From assembly GCA_023429265.1 (NCBI GenBank), contig JAEYVS010000044.1, positions 1 through 16,941 on the forward strand: DNA of 16,941 bases, in the 5' to 3' direction. Below the pieces are notes generated by a model, which was given only the letters and a program-made list of their open reading frames with translations, was not told where the DNA came from and did no database searches. Origin of the DNA: Bacteroidota bacterium. GTDB taxonomy: Bacteria > Bacteroidota > Ignavibacteria > Tepidaquicellales > Tepidaquicellaceae. Position numbers and translations under genes: made by a program. Positions 1-8,049 of the stretch are shown in pieces (positions within the stretch are counted from its first letter, which is position 1; every line of letters begins with the position of its first letter).

Positions 1-149
1 TAACTCCACCGGCATTTTCTGAAAGAATGCGGGATGCCCTTGGTAATTCACAAATGCATATAATTTCAAACTCAGGGCATTTGGCGAATATGGAAAACCC
101 TGAAGAATTTAACAATCATATGGAAGTTTTTTTATCAAATCTTGATTAA
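1..149 (+). CDS. Alpha/beta hydrolase, C-terminal fragment (5' end outside window)
   Basis: The reading frame is open from the left edge (first full codon at 3) to a TAA at 147-149, giving 48 residues. They match the last part of an alpha/beta-hydrolase fold enzyme: a 'TPP' turn near the start, a short helix, then 'ISNSGHLANMENPEEF' and a final helix ending in 'VFLSNLD'. In this family the His of 'GHLANMENP' (visible residue 26) is the catalytic-triad histidine and the following E-x-P-x-x-F helix is typical. The nucleophile and acid residues lie upstream of the window, so the substrate (ester, lactone or C-C bond) cannot be told. The next gene, nhaA, starts 20 bases downstream on the same strand, so they may be co-transcribed. 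Confidence 0.8.
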   Translation, partial: TPPAFSERMRDALGNSQMHIISNSGHLANMENPEEFNNHMEVFLSNLD

Positions 150-169
150 TAATTAATTCAATAATTTCA

Positions 170-1552
170 ATGGCAGATACCAACTACAGCAAAAACATTA
201 ACGTCATAACAGAACCTCCCATTCAAAAGGTACTGACCCCATTTCAAAATTTTTTTTCAACACAGGCTTCAGGTGGTATAGTTCTTTTTATTGCAGCAAT
301 AGCTGCAATAATCTGGGCAAATTCTCCCTGGGGCGATACATATTATGATATCTGGCACATACATTTAAAGCTTGGGATAGAAAATTTCATGATCGATAAG
401 CCGTTGGAATTATGGATAAATGACGGTTTAATGGCGATATTCTTCTTTGTTGTAGGTTTAGAAATCAAACGGGAACTGATAATTGGTGAGCTGTCAAACC
501 TCAAGCAAGCAAGTCTGCCCATAGTAGCCGCGATAGGAGGTATGATCGTTCCGGCTTTAATATTCGTTGCATTCAATACGGGAAGTGATTCCATGAGCGG
601 CTGGGGAATTCCAATGGCAACTGATATTGCGTTCGCCCTGGGTGTATTGGCATTGCTTGGAAAAAGAATTCCAATTGGGCTAAAAGTTTTTTTAACTGCC
701 CTGGCAATCGTGGATGACCTCGGCGCAGTACTCGTCATTGCAATATTTTACACCGATCAACTTTCAATTGGAATGCTTCTTCTCGGTAATGGACTTTTGC
801 TTGTATCATTAGCTTTGAGTTTACTCCACGTAAGGTCGCCATTGGTATATGGTTTGCTTGGAATTGTTATCTGGGTGGCATTCCTTCAGTCCGGTGTACA
901 CGCAACAATTGCCGGAGTACTGCTGGCTCTTACCATACCCGGTAAAGCCCGAATTAACTCAAAGAGCTTTATTACACGCTCTAAAAATATTATCTCGGAA
1001 CTGGAGACAAATTGTGAAATCGGGGATATGGTACCAACCAGCAAAGAATTTAATTCAGGGGTGTTTGAGCTGGAATCGAACTGTGAGAAGGTTTTGGCGC
1101 CAATGCAGAGGATAGAGCATTTTCTTACTCCCTGGGTGGCGTATTTCATTATGCCTGTATTCGCTCTTGCAAATGCCGGATTAGTAATAGACGCAGAGCT
1201 GGTAGGGTTATTCTTTAACCCGATAACGCTCGGAATTATATTCGGTTTATTCATTGGGAAACAAATCGGAGTAACATTATTCTCCTGGATTGCGATAAAA
1301 TTAAAAATAAGCGCGCTGCCGGAAAATGTGGATTGGAGGATGATATATGGCGTTTCCTGTCTTGCAGGTATAGGGTTTACTATGTCGCTCTTTATCAGCA
1401 ATCTTGCTTATGGTGCAAATCTATATGGGCAGGAAGCAAAGCTTGGTATCCTGGTCGCTTCATTACTATCAGGAATATTTGGAGCTCTTGTATTAAGGAC
1501 AAAGAAAAAAGATACTGAATCAAAAACCGGAGTAATAACTCCCGATGCATAA
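170..1552 (+). CDS. nhaA: Na+/H+ antiporter NhaA
   Basis: Inner-membrane antiporter that exports Na+ (or Li+) in exchange for protons, for sodium and alkaline pH tolerance. The 460-residue protein is largely hydrophobic and carries the NhaA landmarks: 'DGLMAIFFFVVGLEIKRE' near 85-102, 'ATDIAFALG' with Asp152 (E. coli Asp133), 'AIVDDLGAV' with Asp182-Asp183 (E. coli ion-binding Asp163-Asp164), 'FIGKQIG' with Lys363 (E. coli Lys300) and 'GFTMSLFISNLAY' near 402-414. It is longer than E. coli NhaA (388 aa), mainly because of an N-terminal tail and a cytoplasmic loop at about 260-318, a loop that is common in NhaA proteins of this bacterial group. No clear Shine-Dalgarno precedes the ATG. The 3' end overlaps the next gene by 8 bases, suggesting coupled translation. 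The family call is very secure. Confidence 0.97.
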   Translation: MADTNYSKNINVITEPPIQKVLTPFQNFFSTQASGGIVLFIAAIAAIIWANSPWGDTYYDIWHIHLKLGIENFMIDKPLELWINDGLMAIFFFVVGLEIKRELIIGELSNLKQASLPIVAAIGGMIVPALIFVAFNTGSDSMSGWGIPMATDIAFALGVLALLGKRIPIGLKVFLTALAIVDDLGAVLVIAIFYTDQLSIGMLLLGNGLLLVSLALSLLHVRSPLVYGLLGIVIWVAFLQSGVHATIAGVLLALTIPGKARINSKSFITRSKNIISELETNCEIGDMVPTSKEFNSGVFELESNCEKVLAPMQRIEHFLTPWVAYFIMPVFALANAGLVIDAELVGLFFNPITLGIIFGLFIGKQIGVTLFSWIAIKLKISALPENVDWRMIYGVSCLAGIGFTMSLFISNLAYGANLYGQEAKLGILVASLLSGIFGALVLRTKKKDTESKTGVITPDA

Positions 1553-2462
1553 AGGAAACATTATAATATCCGGTGGGACGGGACTGATAGGCAGTCATCT
1601 CGCCAAAAAAATGGCATCATCGGGACATAAAGTTTATATTTTAACCCGTGACCCAAAAAAGCATAAACCGGAGCATTCGAACATTGAATTTGTAAAGTGG
1701 GAACTACACGAGAGGGATGAGTTTTATAAAGAATTCTTTGAAAACGCGTATGCTGTGGTAAATTTAGCGGGAGCGTCCATTGGTAAAAGATGGAATGATG
1801 AATATAAAAAAGTTTTATATGACAGCAGGATAGATACCACTAAAAAAATTGCCAATATTATATTAAAATGTGAAACCCCTCCCCGGGTGCTTCTCAGCGC
1901 TTCAGGGACAGGAGCATATAAGAACGGAGGCGATGACCGGATCGACGAAGATTATCCCACCGGAAATGATTTCCTTGCCAGGCTTTGCAAAGACTGGGAG
2001 GATGCAGCATTAAAAGCTTCCGGAGCCGGGACGAGAGTAATTATAGCAAGAAATGGAGTTGTACTCGATAAAAACGAAGGCGCACTTCCTCAAATGGTCA
2101 CTCCAATAAAATTTTTTACCGGTGGATGGCAGGAAAACGGGAAGCAGTGGTTTCCCTGGATACACATAGATGATATCATAAATATGTATATTTGGGCAAT
2201 CGAATCCGGACCATCAGGAGTAATGAATGCAACTTCACCTAACCCGGTACGAAACAAAGAATTTTGCAAAACGCTGGCAAAGCAGATTCATCGCCCGTGT
2301 TTGATCGGAATCCCGGCTTTTATGTTAAAATTGGTGCTTGGAGAATTCGCAAATTCCCTGCTCGTGAGCGCGAGGGTAATCCCTCAAAAAGCTTTGAATA
2401 AAGGCTTTAAGTTCAAATATCCAAACCTTGATGAAGCATTAAAGAATTTATTTGCAAGATGA
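1545..2462 (+). CDS. TIGR01777 family epimerase-like protein (extended SDR)
   Basis: A 305-residue NAD(P)-binding protein of the atypical extended SDR group (E. coli YfcH-like). Its enzymatic role is unknown across the family. Visible landmarks are the Rossmann glycine motif 'GGTGLIG' at 10-16, 'NLAGASIGKRW' at 73-83, 'LSASGTGAY' at 117-125 where family members usually have an S-x-x-G-Y-Y-G strand, 'RNGVVLDKNEGALPQM' at 169-184, 'WFPWIHIDD' at 202-210, and a C-terminal DUF1731-like segment (about 252-298, 'IPAFMLKLVLGEFA ... ALNKGFKFKYPNLDEAL'). The start ATG lies inside the last codons of nhaA and places the glycine motif at the usual distance from the N terminus. The end overlaps the downstream kinase in an ATGA arrangement. 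Soluble; no signal peptide. Confidence 0.93.
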   Translation: MHKGNIIISGGTGLIGSHLAKKMASSGHKVYILTRDPKKHKPEHSNIEFVKWELHERDEFYKEFFENAYAVVNLAGASIGKRWNDEYKKVLYDSRIDTTKKIANIILKCETPPRVLLSASGTGAYKNGGDDRIDEDYPTGNDFLARLCKDWEDAALKASGAGTRVIIARNGVVLDKNEGALPQMVTPIKFFTGGWQENGKQWFPWIHIDDIINMYIWAIESGPSGVMNATSPNPVRNKEFCKTLAKQIHRPCLIGIPAFMLKLVLGEFANSLLVSARVIPQKALNKGFKFKYPNLDEALKNLFAR

Positions 2463-3472
2463 GCCTCTTCCTGACCGAAATAATGCTTACAAGCTTTCAA
2501 CGGCTATTCTTTTCAAAGTTTAATATCAATCCTGAGGATATCGTGCCCATTAAAGAGGGAGCTTCACGCAGAAGAATATTCAGGATCACAGGCGGCGATG
2601 TCACCTGTATTGGCATATATAATGAAAATACGAGAGAGAATCTTGCTTTTGTTGAATTTACCCGTGCCTTCAGAAACTATGGGCTAAATGTTCCTGAAAT
2701 ATATAACGTCTCCGAAGATCTGCAGTTTTACATACAGGAAGACCTCGGTGATATAACGCTTTATGATCTGAATGGTCAGGTGAAAAATTCTGACTTACTC
2801 AGATTATATGAAAAAGCTCTTACTGAATTACTGAAATTTCAGATATTGATAAAGGATAATCTTGACTATGACCTGTGCTATGAAACGAAAGTATTCGATA
2901 AGTTTCAGTTAGGAGCTGACATGGCAAAGTTTGATAATTACTATCTGAAGCAATTTGGAATTGTGATTGATGAAAAACTTACGGAAAGCGCGATATTAAA
3001 AATAAGCCGTGAGTTTCTTTCTGAAGACAATAGTTTTTTCACATACCGGGATTTCCAGCCTCGTAATATAATGATAAAAAATGACGAGATGTATTTTATC
3101 GATTACCAGTCAGGAAGAAAGGGTCCATTACTATACGATTTAGCTTCTTTTCTTTATTCGGGAAGTATCTCATTAAATGAAACCGGTCGTGAGTATTTAC
3201 TAAATTTTTACCTGGAAAAGCTTTCCGATTATATCATTTTCAGCCGTAAAATTATGAAGGACAGGTTTTATTACATAGCTCTATCGAGAATACTCCAGAT
3301 ACTGGGGAGTTACGGTTTTACATTTAAAGCCAAAAATGACAACAAAGTTCTTACAAAAATTCCCAAGGCACTCAGTAACCTATCGCAAATATCATCAAAG
3401 ATAAAAGACCGGGATGTAAATAACTTTATCGATAGCTTGGTAAAACAGAAGAAATTCGTAAATATAAATTAA
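2459..3472 (+). CDS. COG3178-type phosphotransferase (aminoglycoside/sugar kinase fold)
   Basis: A 337-residue cytoplasmic kinase of the aminoglycoside-phosphotransferase (APH) fold, closest in look to COG3178 proteins, which include AmgK, the anomeric kinase for N-acetylmuramate/N-acetylglucosamine in cell-wall recycling. Seen: a 'GASRRRIFRI' nucleotide-binding loop at 34-43, 'YIQEDLGD' at 91-98, the catalytic loop 'YRDFQPRNIMI' at 196-206 (Asp198 base, Asn203 metal ligand) and 'FIDYQSGRKGPLLYDLA' at 213-229 with the metal-binding Asp215. The usual His before R-D is Tyr196. No MurU-type nucleotidyltransferase, which often accompanies or is fused to AmgK, is present here, so the substrate stays open. 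The ATG overlaps the upstream stop (ATGA); a second in-frame ATG at 2483 is an alternative start. Confidence 0.85.
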   Translation: MSLFLTEIMLTSFQRLFFSKFNINPEDIVPIKEGASRRRIFRITGGDVTCIGIYNENTRENLAFVEFTRAFRNYGLNVPEIYNVSEDLQFYIQEDLGDITLYDLNGQVKNSDLLRLYEKALTELLKFQILIKDNLDYDLCYETKVFDKFQLGADMAKFDNYYLKQFGIVIDEKLTESAILKISREFLSEDNSFFTYRDFQPRNIMIKNDEMYFIDYQSGRKGPLLYDLASFLYSGSISLNETGREYLLNFYLEKLSDYIIFSRKIMKDRFYYIALSRILQILGSYGFTFKAKNDNKVLTKIPKALSNLSQISSKIKDRDVNNFIDSLVKQKKFVNIN

Positions 3473-4705
3473 TTACTCGTAACGAAGAGCATCTATTGGA
3501 TTTAATTGTGAAGCTTTATGCGCGGGATAAACTCCGAAAATTATTCCTACAGCAGAACATACCAGTACACCTATTAAAGCCCAGTCGTAAGGTATTACCA
3601 CAGGGGAGCTTAGAAAGGCTCCGAGAAGATTCCCGGTTATGACACCAAGGATTATTCCAACAAACCCGCCTAATTCACAGAGAATAATGGCTTCCACCAG
3701 AAACTGCAGCAGAATACTCCTGCTTTTAGCACCGATAGCTTTCCTTATGCCGATTTCCCGGGTCCTTTCAGTTACTGACACCAGCATAATATTCATAATG
3801 CCTATTCCGGCGGCAAGCAAAGCAATGAATGAAATAAAACCTGCTCCGTATTTAAAATACTTCGTAAAATTATCAACCTCACCTATCAAAGAATCATTGG
3901 AATAGATCGAGAAATTATCCTCTTCACCGGGTTTTACTTTACGGATCACGCGCATAACATTTATGACGTTCTCCATCGTAGCAGCGAAAGTCTCCTGGCT
4001 CGATGCCTGTATGGCGATATTAATCGAGCGGTTGTTTTTACCGTATATCTGGTGCATTGCGGTGATGGGAATAAGGGCAAAATTATCCGAGCTGGTACCG
4101 AAGTTCTCTCCCTGCGGCTCAATGACTCCTACAATTGTAAATGGATGACCATCGAGTATTATCTGCCTGTCCAGAGGATATTGGTTAGGAAATAGCTTGT
4201 CCACCACATCCATACCCACCACGCAAACCTTGTTGGCATTCTGCACGTCAAACTGGGTCACAAACCTTCCCCACATTATTTTCTTATTATTACAATCCAG
4301 GTATTCGGGGGTAATGCCCCCTATATAGTTATTGGGGTTAGTTTGCTCAAGGTCGGTTTTAAATATCTTCTCATATACATAGTCTTCAAGAGAAATGCTT
4401 TTGTATACTGTTGCCGTTTCTATGAGGCGTTTTCCCTGGTCATACGTGATGTCGGGACGGTTTCTGTATTTCCTGTTCGAACCGGGACCCCCAACATCCA
4501 GTGCCGGATATTTTTGAATCTGAAATGTATTACTGCCTAATTCGCTCAAACCTGACTCGATACCTGCCTGCAGCGCATTCAACAGCGTCATAATCGCAAT
4601 AATTGAAAAAACGCCTATAACTATGCCCAGAAGTGTGAGAAAAGCCCTGAGTTTATTCACTCTTAAAGTACTTAATGCTAATTTTAAAATTTCTATAAAT
4701 GACAT
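3473..4705 (-). CDS. MacB-like ABC transporter permease B (last gene of efflux operon)
   Basis: A 410-residue FtsX/MacB-type permease. It has one N-terminal membrane helix (about 18-42, after 'LRVNKLRAFLTLLGIVIG'), a large MacB-type periplasmic domain (about 45-285) and three C-terminal helices (about 286-310, 335-365, 375-395). The cytoplasmic coupling segment 'TERTREIGIRKAIGAKSRS' (312-330) and the terminal 'NPIDALRYE' are standard for the family. Unlike E. coli MacB it has no fused ATPase; the separate ATPase is encoded two genes upstream. It is clearly a paralogue of permease A, which starts the same way, shares a periplasmic YRNR-x-DIT motif and ends with the same ALRYE; the two probably form a heterodimer. 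Nine bases separate it from permease A. Its stop codon directly abuts the stop of the convergent kinase gene, leaving no room for a terminator between them. Confidence 0.93.
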   Translation of the reverse strand: MSFIEILKLALSTLRVNKLRAFLTLLGIVIGVFSIIAIMTLLNALQAGIESGLSELGSNTFQIQKYPALDVGGPGSNRKYRNRPDITYDQGKRLIETATVYKSISLEDYVYEKIFKTDLEQTNPNNYIGGITPEYLDCNNKKIMWGRFVTQFDVQNANKVCVVGMDVVDKLFPNQYPLDRQIILDGHPFTIVGVIEPQGENFGTSSDNFALIPITAMHQIYGKNNRSINIAIQASSQETFAATMENVINVMRVIRKVKPGEEDNFSIYSNDSLIGEVDNFTKYFKYGAGFISFIALLAAGIGIMNIMLVSVTERTREIGIRKAIGAKSRSILLQFLVEAIILCELGGFVGIILGVITGNLLGAFLSSPVVIPYDWALIGVLVCSAVGIIFGVYPAHKASQLNPIDALRYE

Positions 4706-4714
4706 AGCTAAAAT

Positions 4715-5941
4715 TTATTCGTATCTCAACGCGTCAACAGGGCGCATTTTTGAAGCCTGGTAAGCAGGAAAAAATCCCGCGAGCACACCAAATAAAACTG
4801 AAATGAATAACGAAAGGAATATTACCCACAGTGGCATTGCAGTGGGTAGTACAGTTGCATCTATTATTACACTTATGGGATATGATATGAGTAAACCTAT
4901 GATCCCGCCGAGAAGACATATTAAACAGGACTCCACCAAAAACTGAAGTAGAATGGTACTGCGTTTCGCGCCGATCGCCTTCCTGACGCCAATTTCCTTT
5001 GTCCGTTCCTTCACTGAAACAAACATTATATTTGCAATGCCGACAGAGCCTACTACAAGAGCAAGGGCAGTAATAAGAGTACCAATTATCTTAATAAGCC
5101 CCGTAAGGGACTCATATGTGCTTTTAAAGGCTTCCTGCTGATTGACACCAAAGTCGTTAGGCTCTCCATATGGGATATTGCGGGCTTTACGAAAGATTGA
5201 AATGACTTCCTGTTTAGTCTCTTCCATATTATTAATGTCTTCGGCCCTGATATTAATGGACAAGCTCCGTTTAGTTCCAAACAGTGTAAAGAAACGGTTT
5301 ATTGGTATGATTATCTGATTATCCATACTGAAAAGTCCCAGAAGACTCCCCTGCTTTTCAAGTACACCTATAATTTTAAATGAATAGCTGCCAATCTTGA
5401 TCGTTTTTCCAATCGGGTTCTGATTTGTAAAAAAAGCATCTTTTATGTCCATCCCGATGCAGCAAACGGGGTATCCTCCTTCTGACTCTCTCTGGGTAAA
5501 AAATCTTCCTTCATCTACTTCAATGCTGTTTGTAATGCGATAGGAGTCATCAGTGCCAATAATCTGAACCATCGATAAAGCAAGGTTTCCATACTTTACC
5601 ATCTGTCCCGTACCAACCATAGGGGTAACTGAAATCGCGCTTTGCAGATTACGATCCAGAAATTCATATTCTGTCATCGTAATGTCCTTGCGGTTACGGT
5701 AAAATGACCAATCCTCCTTACCAAACCACTCAAATTTCTGTACATACAACACATCTGCGCCAACAGCTGATATACTTTCAGCAAAAGCTCTATTGATTCC
5801 CTCAATAACGGTCTGCATAAGAGTGACAGCTGTGATACCTATAACAATTCCAAGCGTAGCTAGCAGCGTGCGCATCTTATTTCCGGAAATGGCGCTATAT
5901 GCCATTAAAATACTTTCCTTTATTTCCAGAAAAAGATTCAT
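4715..5941 (-). CDS. MacB-like ABC transporter permease A
   Basis: A 408-residue permease of the MacB/FtsX superfamily with no fused nucleotide-binding domain. The first membrane helix (about 24-46) follows 'SAISGNKMRTLLATLGIVIG'. A MacB-type periplasmic domain (about 47-282) contains 'YRNRKDIT' (81-88) and 'CCIGMDIKDAFF' (160-171). Three C-terminal helices (about 284-308, 333-362, 370-393) flank the coupling loop 'KERTKEIGVRKAIGAKRS' (311-328). In MacB-type systems the permease does not move substrate through the inner membrane. It transmits ATP-driven motion to the periplasm and pushes substrate through adaptor and TolC (family knowledge). The start ATG directly follows the ATPase stop (TAA-ATG, no spacer), indicating translational coupling and probably equal stoichiometry. 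Confidence 0.93.
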   Translation of the reverse strand: MNLFLEIKESILMAYSAISGNKMRTLLATLGIVIGITAVTLMQTVIEGINRAFAESISAVGADVLYVQKFEWFGKEDWSFYRNRKDITMTEYEFLDRNLQSAISVTPMVGTGQMVKYGNLALSMVQIIGTDDSYRITNSIEVDEGRFFTQRESEGGYPVCCIGMDIKDAFFTNQNPIGKTIKIGSYSFKIIGVLEKQGSLLGLFSMDNQIIIPINRFFTLFGTKRSLSINIRAEDINNMEETKQEVISIFRKARNIPYGEPNDFGVNQQEAFKSTYESLTGLIKIIGTLITALALVVGSVGIANIMFVSVKERTKEIGVRKAIGAKRSTILLQFLVESCLICLLGGIIGLLISYPISVIIDATVLPTAMPLWVIFLSLFISVLFGVLAGFFPAYQASKMRPVDALRYE

Positions 5942-6676
5942 TTAGGCAATTATCCCTTCATTTTTCAATCTTTCGCCTTTCTCACTTAAAATGTCTTCCT
6001 CTATGAGACCATCCCGTAATCTTATAATCCTGTTAGCTTTCTGAGCTATATCGTCTTCGTGAGTTACCAGTATGATAGTATTTCCTTTTGCCCATAGATC
6101 ATCAAAGAGATCCATTATCTCAATGCTTGTTTTAGTATCCAGGTTTCCTGTAGGCTCATCCGCAAGGATGATAGAAGGATTATTAACTAACGCTCTAGCA
6201 ACAGCTACTCTCTGCCTTTGTCCCCCTGAAAGCTCATTAGGTCTGTGCATCATCCTGTCACCAAGATTTACACTAATCAAAGCTTCTTCAGCCCTCTCTT
6301 CTCTATCAATTTTACTCATTCCCGAATAAATGAGGGGCAGCTCGACATTTTGCAGTGCGTTGATACGCGGCAGCAGATTAAATGTCTGGAATACGAATCC
6401 AATCTCTTTATTCCTTATCTCTGCGAGTTCATCATCATCTAATTCACTGACATTATTCTTATTAAGTATGTACTCTCCGCTGGTGGCAGTATCAAGGCAC
6501 CCAATGATATTCATTAGTGTAGATTTACCCGACCCGGAAGGACCCATAATGGCGACGTATTCATTGCGTTCAATGTCGACGCTTACACCGTTCAGCGCAT
6601 AAAGCTCTTCCTCTCCCATCACATATAGCTTGGAAACATCTTTTATCTCGATAATCTTATCCTGCATCCGGGTCAT
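5942..6676 (-). CDS. ABC transporter ATP-binding protein (MacB/LolD type)
   Basis: A stand-alone nucleotide-binding subunit of 244 residues that powers the two permeases encoded just downstream. All ABC signatures are intact: Walker A 'GPSGSGKS' 45-52, Q-loop 'FVFQTFNLLPR' with Gln97, signature 'LSGGQ' 149-153 followed by 'RQRVAVARAL', Walker B 'IILADEPTGNLD' 169-180 and the switch His206 in 'VTHE'. The 'TFNLLPR' and 'EPTGNLDTKTS' segments are typical of the LolD/MacB/FtsE branch. The reading frame overlaps the end of the adaptor gene by 20 bases if translation starts at Met1, or by 11 if at Met4 (ATG whose first base is 6667). Family homology begins around residue 7, so either start is possible. 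Cytoplasmic face of the inner membrane. Confidence 0.96.
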   Translation of the reverse strand: MTRMQDKIIEIKDVSKLYVMGEEELYALNGVSVDIERNEYVAIMGPSGSGKSTLMNIIGCLDTATSGEYILNKNNVSELDDDELAEIRNKEIGFVFQTFNLLPRINALQNVELPLIYSGMSKIDREERAEEALISVNLGDRMMHRPNELSGGQRQRVAVARALVNNPSIILADEPTGNLDTKTSIEIMDLFDDLWAKGNTIILVTHEDDIAQKANRIIRLRDGLIEEDILSEKGERLKNEGIIA

Positions 6677-8018
6677 CTTTTTTCTTGTTTTTATCCTCGA
6701 TCTTTACCTTTGTATCATTTTCGAGATCGGTATTTATTGCTTTAAAGCTGCCTTTTACGACCTGCTCACCTTCATTTATGCCATCTTTGATTTCAATGTA
6801 AGCATCATCACTAATGCCCGTGGTAACTACTTTCTTTTTAGCAAATCCGTTATCCACAATGAAGACAACTTCCGGGGGTTTTTCTTTCTTCTCTCTGGAT
6901 TTCTGGATACTCAGATTTTCATTACCCGTCTCTGTCCCCTCTTCGGTGTCACTTTCCTCATTACCTTCTTCGCTATCTTCTCTTATTGTTACAGATTGGA
7001 TAGGTACAGATAGTACATCGAACTTCTTTTCAACTTCAATAAAAGCGGTACAGCTCATACCCGGTCTCAGATCAACATCGTTATTTACTATTCTTATCTT
7101 AACTATGAAGTTAACAACTTCCTCCTGTGTGCCCATTGCGGTTGTCTGCGCTGAATTACCTACTTCATAGACCACTCCTATAAAATCTTTTCCCGGGAAA
7201 GCATCGATTTCTACCCTTGCCGTATCACCAACTTTCACCTTTGCGACATCAGTCTCTCCCACCTCGACCTGGCATTCCATTTTTGACAGATCAGAGATGG
7301 TCATAATATTTGAACCCTGGTTAGAGATCGTTCCGAGCACCTTTTCACCGGGTTCATTATTTAGAGTTGTTACTGTTCCACTGATTGGAGCATTTATGGT
7401 GGTTTTTGATATATCGTATCTCACCGAGTTTACCGCTGCCTGCTGTTGATTGATTTGAGCCCTTATTGTATTCATTTGCGCAAGCGTCTGATCGACATTA
7501 CTTTGAGCGAGATCAAGCTCACTTTGTGTAGCAAGTCCTTTATCATAAAGTTGTTTTATTCTGCTTAGCTCCAGTTCAAATTTTCTTAAAGTTACTTCCT
7601 GCGCCTGTAAATTACTTCTCTGAACATTTACTCCTGCTTGTTGCTGCTGAAGCAATGGATAATAAACATCCGGTTTTATTTTGACTACCAGGTCACCCTG
7701 GTTAACCTGTTCTCCTTCTTTAAAGGGCAGGGAGACGATTTCACCACTAACCTCCGCGCTAATGTCCACCTGGATCTCGGATTGTACCTTTCCTGTTGCA
7801 GTTACGGTTTGAGTTATGTTTCTTTTCTGAACCGGCTCTACTTCTACCTCAAGTGCAACTTCCTTATTGCTTGAAACAACAACTGCAATAACAATGATAA
7901 TCAGCAAAGCTCCTATTATAGCAAATAACAGTCCTTTTTTAGATTTCTTCTTCTTCCTTTTCACCTTTGGCATATTAGCCGAAGGAGTTGGAGTCGGTTG
8001 AATTTTTGGATCTGACAT
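6657..8018 (-). CDS. Efflux periplasmic adaptor (HlyD/MacA-type membrane fusion protein)
   Basis: A 453-residue adaptor that bridges the inner-membrane permeases to the TolC-like channel. N-terminal layout: a cytoplasmic Pro- and Lys-rich tail with a strongly basic stretch (18-28), then one membrane anchor (about 29-49). The periplasmic part has a lipoyl/biotinyl-like half ('SAEVSGEIVSLPFKEGEQV', 87-105), a coiled-coil hairpin (about 115-205, rich in Gln and heptads, including 'LYDKGLATQSELDLAQ'), the second lipoyl half ('INAPISGTVTTLNNEPGEKV', 208-227), a beta-barrel region (about 245-330) and a membrane-proximal domain (about 385-442). An acidic low-complexity insert (about 347-368, Glu/Ser/Thr/Gly-rich) followed by a basic patch interrupts the barrel-to-proximal-domain link. 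It lies 31 bases after the TolC gene, and its 3' end overlaps the ATPase gene. Confidence 0.94.
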   Translation of the reverse strand: MSDPKIQPTPTPSANMPKVKRKKKKSKKGLLFAIIGALLIIIVIAVVVSSNKEVALEVEVEPVQKRNITQTVTATGKVQSEIQVDISAEVSGEIVSLPFKEGEQVNQGDLVVKIKPDVYYPLLQQQQAGVNVQRSNLQAQEVTLRKFELELSRIKQLYDKGLATQSELDLAQSNVDQTLAQMNTIRAQINQQQAAVNSVRYDISKTTINAPISGTVTTLNNEPGEKVLGTISNQGSNIMTISDLSKMECQVEVGETDVAKVKVGDTARVEIDAFPGKDFIGVVYEVGNSAQTTAMGTQEEVVNFIVKIRIVNNDVDLRPGMSCTAFIEVEKKFDVLSVPIQSVTIREDSEEGNEESDTEEGTETGNENLSIQKSREKKEKPPEVVFIVDNGFAKKKVVTTGISDDAYIEIKDGINEGEQVVKGSFKAINTDLENDTKVKIEDKNKKKDDPDAG

Positions 8019-8049
8019 TATTTGTTTGTTATTTTATTTTATGTAATTT

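Noticed and set aside
886..1401. Long open frame on the minus strand opposite nhaA (and a similar one at 343-738)
   Set aside because: They lie wholly within the well-supported nhaA gene, show no recognisable family and look like a by-product of nhaA codon use.
1529..1542. GGAGT-AATA-ACTCC inverted repeat just ahead of the TIGR01777 gene start
   Set aside because: Only 5 bp of stem, inside nhaA codons, and the GGAG is too far from the ATG for a normal Shine-Dalgarno; probably chance.
6630..7013. Plus-strand open frame rich in Phe, Ile and Leu opposite the efflux adaptor
   Set aside because: It is the antisense of the adaptor's Lys/Glu-rich coding region, which gives apparent hydrophobic proteins; no start context or family support.
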